Assembly (NCBI GenBank): GCA_033720735.1
Contig: JAWWBX010000188.1
Coordinates: 1-8,566, forward strand
DNA: 8,566 nt
Origin: B8-G4 sp033720735
GTDB lineage: Bacteria; Bacteroidota; Bacteroidia; Chitinophagales; Saprospiraceae
Direction of reading: 5' to 3'
Made by a program: the position numbers and the translations under genes. Shown here piece after piece: positions 4,555-8,566 of this stretch. The notes beneath the pieces are model-generated. The model was not told where the DNA came from. It searched no databases and was given only the letters and a program-made list of their open reading frames with translations. Numbering within the stretch: position 1 is the first letter of the stretch; each line of letters opens with the position of its first letter.

Positions 4555-6972
4555 ATGCAAGTAGTCAAACGCAGTGGCAAGCGCGAGGATGTGAGCTTTG
4601 ACAAGATCACCGCACGCATCAAGAAGCTTTGCTACGGACTCGACCTCAACTACGTAAAACCCATCGAGATCAGTATGAAGGTCGTCCAGGGTATCTACGA
4701 CGGAGTGTCTACCTCCGAACTGGACAACCTGGCTGCGGAAACGGCCGCTACCATGGCCACGAAGCACCCTGACTATGCACTCCTGGCCGCGCGCATCGCC
4801 ATTTCGAACCTCCACAAGAAAACGAACAAGTCGTTCTCGCGGACCATGAAGGCATTGTATAATTATATCGACCCGATCAGTGGCGAGAAAGCCGGCCTGA
4901 TCGGTGACGAGACAATGCAGGTGATCCGCAAACACGCCGACCGGATCGACTCAGCCATCATCTTTGATCGCGACTATTCCTTCGACTATTTCGGATTCAA
5001 AACCCTCGAGCGCTCCTATCTCCTCAAGATGGACGGAGATGTCGTCGAACGCCCGCAGCACATGATGATGCGTGCAGCGATCGGCATCCATGGGGAGGAC
5101 ATTGATGCTGCGATCGAGACCTACAACCTGATGTCGGAAAAGTGGTTTATCCACGCCACGCCGACCCTGTTCAATGCCGGAACCCCCAAGCCGCAGTTGT
5201 CATCATGCTTCCTGTTGTCCATGACCGACGACAGCATCTCGGGCATCTTCGAGACACTCTCGCGTTGCGCCAAGATCTCACAGTCGGCCGGTGGGATCGG
5301 TCTCAGCATCCACAACATCAGGGCCAAGGGCAGCTATATCAAAGGCACTGGCGGGACCTCCAACGGGATCATCCCGATGCTGCGCGTGTATAACGATACG
5401 GCGCGCTACGTGGACCAGGGCGGAGGCAAGCGCAAGGGCGCCTTCGCGATCTACATCGAGCCGTGGCATGCTGATATCTTTGACTTCCTCGAACTGAAAA
5501 AGAACCACGGTAAGGAAGAATTACGGGCACGCGATCTCTTTTACGCCATGTGGATCCCCGATCTGTTTATGCAAAGGGTCAAGGAAGACGGCGAGTGGTC
5601 GCTCTTCTGCCCGAATGAGGCACCCGGATTGCACGATACCTATGGCGGTGAATTTGAGGCGCTCTACCACAAGTACGAGCAGGAAGGACGGGCGCGCAAG
5701 ACGATCAAGGCGCAGGAGTTGTGGTTTGCCATCCTGGAAAGCCAGATCGAAACGGGTACGCCGTACATGCTGTACAAGGATGCCTGCAACAAAAAATCGA
5801 ACCAGAAGAATCTCGGCACCATCAAGTCTTCCAACCTCTGTACCGAGGTGGTGGAGTATACCGCGCCAGACGAAGTTGCGGTTTGCAATCTTGCTTCAAT
5901 CTCATTGGCCAAATTCGTTGAGAATAAGCAGTTTGATCACCAGAAACTGTTTGACGTGACGCGGGTGATCACGCGCAACCTCAACAAAGTGATCGACCTC
6001 AACTACTACCCGATACCGGAGGCGCGCAACAGCAATCTGCGGCACCGTCCGATCGGAATCGGAGTACAGGGGCTGGCCGATGCCTTCATTATGATGCGCT
6101 ATCCGTTTGATAGCCCCGAAGCGAGAAAGCTCAACCGGGAGATCTTCGAAACGATCTACTTTGCTGCCCTCACCGAATCCTGCGCCCTGGCAGCCCGTGA
6201 CGGACACTATGAGACCTACCCCGGCTCACCGGCCAGCAAAGGCATTCTGCAGTACGACATGTGGGGTGTCGAACCGTCGGACCGCTGGGATTGGGCCGGG
6301 CTGAAGGAACAAATCGCGGAACATGGCATCCGCAACAGCCTGCTGCTCGCACCCATGCCGACCGCATCGACATCGCAGATCCTCGGCAACAACGAATGTA
6401 TCGAGCCATACACTGCTAACATCTATACACGGCGGACGCTTTCGGGTGAACATATTATTGTGAACAAGCACTTGTTGAAAGACCTGATCGGTCTGGGTCT
6501 GTGGAATGAGGATATGAAGGAGCAGCTGATGGTATCCAACGGTAGCGTGCAGGAGATCGACGAGATCCCGCAAGAGCTCAAGGACTTGTACAAGACCGTT
6601 TGGGAAATCAGCCAGAAGACCATTATCGACATGGCCGCTGATCGCGGTGCGTTTATCTGCCAAAGCCAGAGTCTCAACCTGTTCATTGAGAATCCCAACT
6701 ACAAGAAGCTGACATCCATGCACTTCTATGCATGGCAGCAGGGTCTCAAAACAGGGATGTACTACCTGAGGTCGAAGGCGGCGGTCGATCCGATCAAGTT
6801 TACGCTAAGTGAGAAGCACCAAAGGAAATTCGTCAGCGCCAACGGCGATCAGGTCAACGGCGAAGACGGAGTGGAAACGGAATCCGGGCAAACGGACGGC
6901 CAGGAGCCTGAACAGTTTGCCGATGGCACTGTTTGCACCATGGAAGACGGCTGCCTCATGTGTGGCAGCTAA
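4555..6972 (+). CDS. nrdA: Ribonucleoside-diphosphate reductase class Ia, alpha subunit (R1)
   Basis: This catalytic subunit reduces ribonucleoside diphosphates to deoxyribonucleotides in the cytoplasm. The protein has 805 residues. An N-terminal ATP-cone (about 1-90, starting MQVVKRSGKREDVSFDKI) is the overall activity switch for ATP/dATP. It is followed by the R1 N-terminal domain and the ten-stranded barrel. Catalytic residues are all present and share human numbering: Cys218 (QLSSCFLL), Asn427, Cys429 and Glu431 (NLCTEVVEY) and Cys444 (VAVCNLASI). The radical-transfer pair is Tyr736-Tyr737 (GMYYLRS). A polar, acidic, flexible linker (about 755-795) leads to the redox-active tail Cys800-Leu-Met-Cys803-Gly-Ser, which is re-reduced by thioredoxin or glutaredoxin. 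The similarity to eukaryotic R1 runs from first to last residue. It is the second gene of nrdBA, and transcription ends at the hairpin 45 bases after the stop. Confidence 0.99.
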   Translation: MQVVKRSGKREDVSFDKITARIKKLCYGLDLNYVKPIEISMKVVQGIYDGVSTSELDNLAAETAATMATKHPDYALLAARIAISNLHKKTNKSFSRTMKALYNYIDPISGEKAGLIGDETMQVIRKHADRIDSAIIFDRDYSFDYFGFKTLERSYLLKMDGDVVERPQHMMMRAAIGIHGEDIDAAIETYNLMSEKWFIHATPTLFNAGTPKPQLSSCFLLSMTDDSISGIFETLSRCAKISQSAGGIGLSIHNIRAKGSYIKGTGGTSNGIIPMLRVYNDTARYVDQGGGKRKGAFAIYIEPWHADIFDFLELKKNHGKEELRARDLFYAMWIPDLFMQRVKEDGEWSLFCPNEAPGLHDTYGGEFEALYHKYEQEGRARKTIKAQELWFAILESQIETGTPYMLYKDACNKKSNQKNLGTIKSSNLCTEVVEYTAPDEVAVCNLASISLAKFVENKQFDHQKLFDVTRVITRNLNKVIDLNYYPIPEARNSNLRHRPIGIGVQGLADAFIMMRYPFDSPEARKLNREIFETIYFAALTESCALAARDGHYETYPGSPASKGILQYDMWGVEPSDRWDWAGLKEQIAEHGIRNSLLLAPMPTASTSQILGNNECIEPYTANIYTRRTLSGEHIIVNKHLLKDLIGLGLWNEDMKEQLMVSNGSVQEIDEIPQELKDLYKTVWEISQKTIIDMAADRGAFICQSQSLNLFIENPNYKKLTSMHFYAWQQGLKTGMYYLRSKAAVDPIKFTLSEKHQRKFVSANGDQVNGEDGVETESGQTDGQEPEQFADGTVCTMEDGCLMCGS

Positions 6973-7017
6973 AGAGCCTTGTTCACTTGGCAGGGACGAA
7001 GTTTACTCTCTCAAAGG

Positions 7018-7044
7018 AGCCTCGCCGTTGGCGGGGCTTTTTTT
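7018..7044 (+). terminator. Intrinsic terminator of nrdBA
   Basis: A GC-rich stem pairs 7019-7026 (GCCTCGCC) with 7030-7037 (GGCGGGGC), with one T-G pair, a GTT loop and an A-T closing pair below. A run of seven T residues (7038-7044) follows directly. It lies 45 bases after the nrdA stop and is a textbook rho-independent terminator, separating nrdBA from the SusC-like gene. Confidence 0.92.
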
Positions 7045-7340
7045 GTTGGAGAAGTGTTGAATGTCAAACACTGCATATCAGATATCGAATGAGGCGATGC
7101 TGATCTTCAAATCATGAGGGTGACATCGCTGGCAATGCGTGATTGAAGGAATTACTGGAAAGAAGCGCTATGAAGATATGAGACGTTAAAGAAATGTATT
7201 ATCTTTTTACGGCGATTACCAGGCCTCCGACCGTGGTTGATCCGCGGTGACCTACTCTCAAACACTGTCAGGAACTAGTGAGAACTCCTATGGACTTAAA
7301 ATGGGAAATAGCAGCTTATTAAATCACAAATACAAATCTT
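7045..7340. other. Intergenic region before the susC-like gene
   Basis: No gene is supported in these 296 bases. Visible elements are a small inverted repeat AGTGTT (7053-7058) / AACACT (7067-7072) and a -7-like TATCTTTT at 7200-7207, which matches TAnnTTTG except at the last base but has no TTTG at the right distance upstream. The 30 bases before the ATG at 7341 are A/T-rich, as expected for a Bacteroidota start region. A 64-codon frame starting at 7247 runs into the transporter in another frame and is not considered real. Confidence 0.4.
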
Positions 7341-8566
7341 ATGAGACCAGTTCTACTCAGGTTTGCGTTCATGGCGTTGATCATGAGCGCAGCCACGTGG
7401 CTCGGCGCCCAGTTCACGGTGTCCGGCACCGTTCTCGATGATCAGGGGGAGCCCCTGATCGGCGCCAATGTTCTAATCAAAGGTGCTGCGGAGGGTACCG
7501 TCACTGACTTCGACGGAAAATTCTCCTTGCAGATCTCTGGGGACGAGGCCACCTTGATCTTCTCCTATACCGGATTTAATCCGAAAGAAATTGTGGTCAA
7601 CCGCAGTACCACAACTCTTACAGTGACGTTGTCGACATCTGCGACGACACTGGAGGAAGTCGTTGTGGTTGGCTACGGGACACAGCGCAAAGAGGCGCTG
7701 ACCGGTTCGGTCACCAGCTTGAGTTCTGAGGACATTGAGCAGGTACCGTTTGCCTCGGCCGAACAAGCCTTGCAGGGCGGCGTCGCCGGTCTGCAAGCCA
7801 ATATGGGCAACGGTCAGCCGGGCTCCCAAGTCGAAGTGCGTATCCGCGGTCAGGGTTCGATCTCGGCATCCAGTGACCCACTGTACGTAGTTGACGGGAT
7901 CCCGATCTTCAACCCGGGTGACGCTCTGACCAATCAATCAGAAACAGCCAATACCCTGGCCAATCTCAATCCGAACGATATTGAGACGCTGACCGTCCTG
8001 AAGGATGCTTCAGCCACCGCCATCTATGGCGCCCGGGCAGCGAACGGTGTCGTACTGATCACCACCAAGTCCGGACGTTCTGGCAAGCCCAAGGTCAACC
8101 TGAATGTGCAGTACGGCCTCAACGACTGGGCGATCGCGGATGACAACCAGTTTCGCGGACTGACCGCGCTCGAGTATGCCGACCTGTATATCGAGGGTGA
8201 ATTGAACCGTGGGCGTTCCCTGGAGGATGCGATCGACCGGTTCAATGGACAATACCCCGATCCAATCACCGGACTGCCGGCAGTGGATATTATCGCCGAT
8301 GGTTCGGGCGGCTACTCATTTGGCGAGGTCCGTGTTGATACCCGCTGGGTTGAAGAAATCACACGCACTGGCAACAATCAGAGTTACAACTTGTCTGTCA
8401 GTGGCGGTAACGAAAGCGTCAATTACTACGCCTCTGGCGGGTATTTCGACCAGGAGTCACCGATCATTGGTACGGGCTTTGACCGCTATTCCACGCGGAT
8501 CAACGTGGGGGCGCAGGCCAATGACTGGTTGCATATCTCCAACAACATCAGCATTGCACGGACCCA
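7341..8566 (+). CDS. SusC/RagA-family TonB-dependent outer-membrane transporter (3' end missing)
   Basis: This is an outer-membrane beta-barrel that takes up large nutrients such as oligosaccharides or peptides, powered by TonB-ExbBD, usually with a SusD-type lipoprotein lid. 408 codons are in the window; full proteins have about 1000. Order: signal peptide (about 1-23, MRPVLLRFAFMALIMSAATW then LGA-Q), carboxypeptidase-regulatory-like domain (about 26-97, with VSGTVLDDQGEPLIGANV and GTVTDFDGKFSL), the SusC TonB-box region LEEVVVVGYGTQRKEALTGS (from 104), then the plug domain with LYVVDGIPI (181 on) and LKDASATAIYGARAANG (220-236) leading to VVLITTKSG. Barrel strands follow from about 250 (for example SYNLSVSGGNESVNYYASGG). 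The ATG at 7341 places the signal peptide correctly. No sigma/anti-sigma pair precedes it, and any susD partner would lie beyond the right edge. The substrate cannot be told from this part. Confidence 0.97.
   Translation, partial: MRPVLLRFAFMALIMSAATWLGAQFTVSGTVLDDQGEPLIGANVLIKGAAEGTVTDFDGKFSLQISGDEATLIFSYTGFNPKEIVVNRSTTTLTVTLSTSATTLEEVVVVGYGTQRKEALTGSVTSLSSEDIEQVPFASAEQALQGGVAGLQANMGNGQPGSQVEVRIRGQGSISASSDPLYVVDGIPIFNPGDALTNQSETANTLANLNPNDIETLTVLKDASATAIYGARAANGVVLITTKSGRSGKPKVNLNVQYGLNDWAIADDNQFRGLTALEYADLYIEGELNRGRSLEDAIDRFNGQYPDPITGLPAVDIIADGSGGYSFGEVRVDTRWVEEITRTGNNQSYNLSVSGGNESVNYYASGGYFDQESPIIGTGFDRYSTRINVGAQANDWLHISNNISIART

Noticed and set aside
4531..4935. 134-codon minus-strand frame over the start of nrdA
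   Set aside because: It is antisense to the ATP-cone of nrdA, which is clearly the coding strand.
6226..6723. 165-codon minus-strand frame within nrdA
   Set aside because: It is antisense to conserved R1 sequence and is explained by codon bias on the opposite strand.
7247..7441. 64-codon plus-strand frame before the SusC-like gene
   Set aside because: Its second half overlaps the signal peptide and first domain of the transporter in another frame; the first half has no recognisable feature.
7473..7937. 154-codon minus-strand frame
   Set aside because: It is antisense to the regulatory-like and plug domains of the SusC protein.

Overview
This 8.6 kb window comes from a bacterium of the Bacteroidota. 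Four things point there: a SusC/RagA-type TonB-dependent transporter with an N-terminal carboxypeptidase-regulatory-like domain, a eukaryote-like class Ia ribonucleotide reductase in the order nrdB-nrdA, A-rich start regions without clear Shine-Dalgarno sequences, and a promoter-like TTTG / GAnnTTTG pair. The moderately high GC of the genes and the style of the proteins suggest a Saprospiria (Lewinella-like) relative. That finer placement is inference.

Layout, left to right. The 5' part of tyrS (tyrosyl-tRNA synthetase) runs leftwards off the edge. It is divergent from a FtsX/LolC-LolE-type ABC transporter permease that probably starts at a GTG. A CorA-family divalent cation channel follows on the same strand. 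Next comes a 523-base non-coding stretch (3016-3538), the most interesting part of the window. It has GGCCGTTTT-type inverted repeats, four strong DnaA-box-like sites (one exact TTATCCACA and three TTTTCCACA), and then an 80-base segment with only 17 G/C. This is what a chromosomal replication origin looks like. The main alternative is DnaA-dependent control of the next operon, which encodes ribonucleotide reductase. nrdB and nrdA follow, 38 bases apart, and end in a strong intrinsic terminator. After a spacer of about 300 bases, a SusC-like outer-membrane transporter begins and runs off the right edge.

How the genes relate: NrdB and NrdA form one enzyme that makes deoxyribonucleotides. Its placement directly beside a DnaA-box cluster links precursor supply to replication initiation, either by position (next to oriC) or by regulation. 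TyrS, CorA, the permease and the SusC protein are ordinary housekeeping or envelope functions with no evident shared pathway. No RNA genes, mobile elements or CRISPR arrays were seen.
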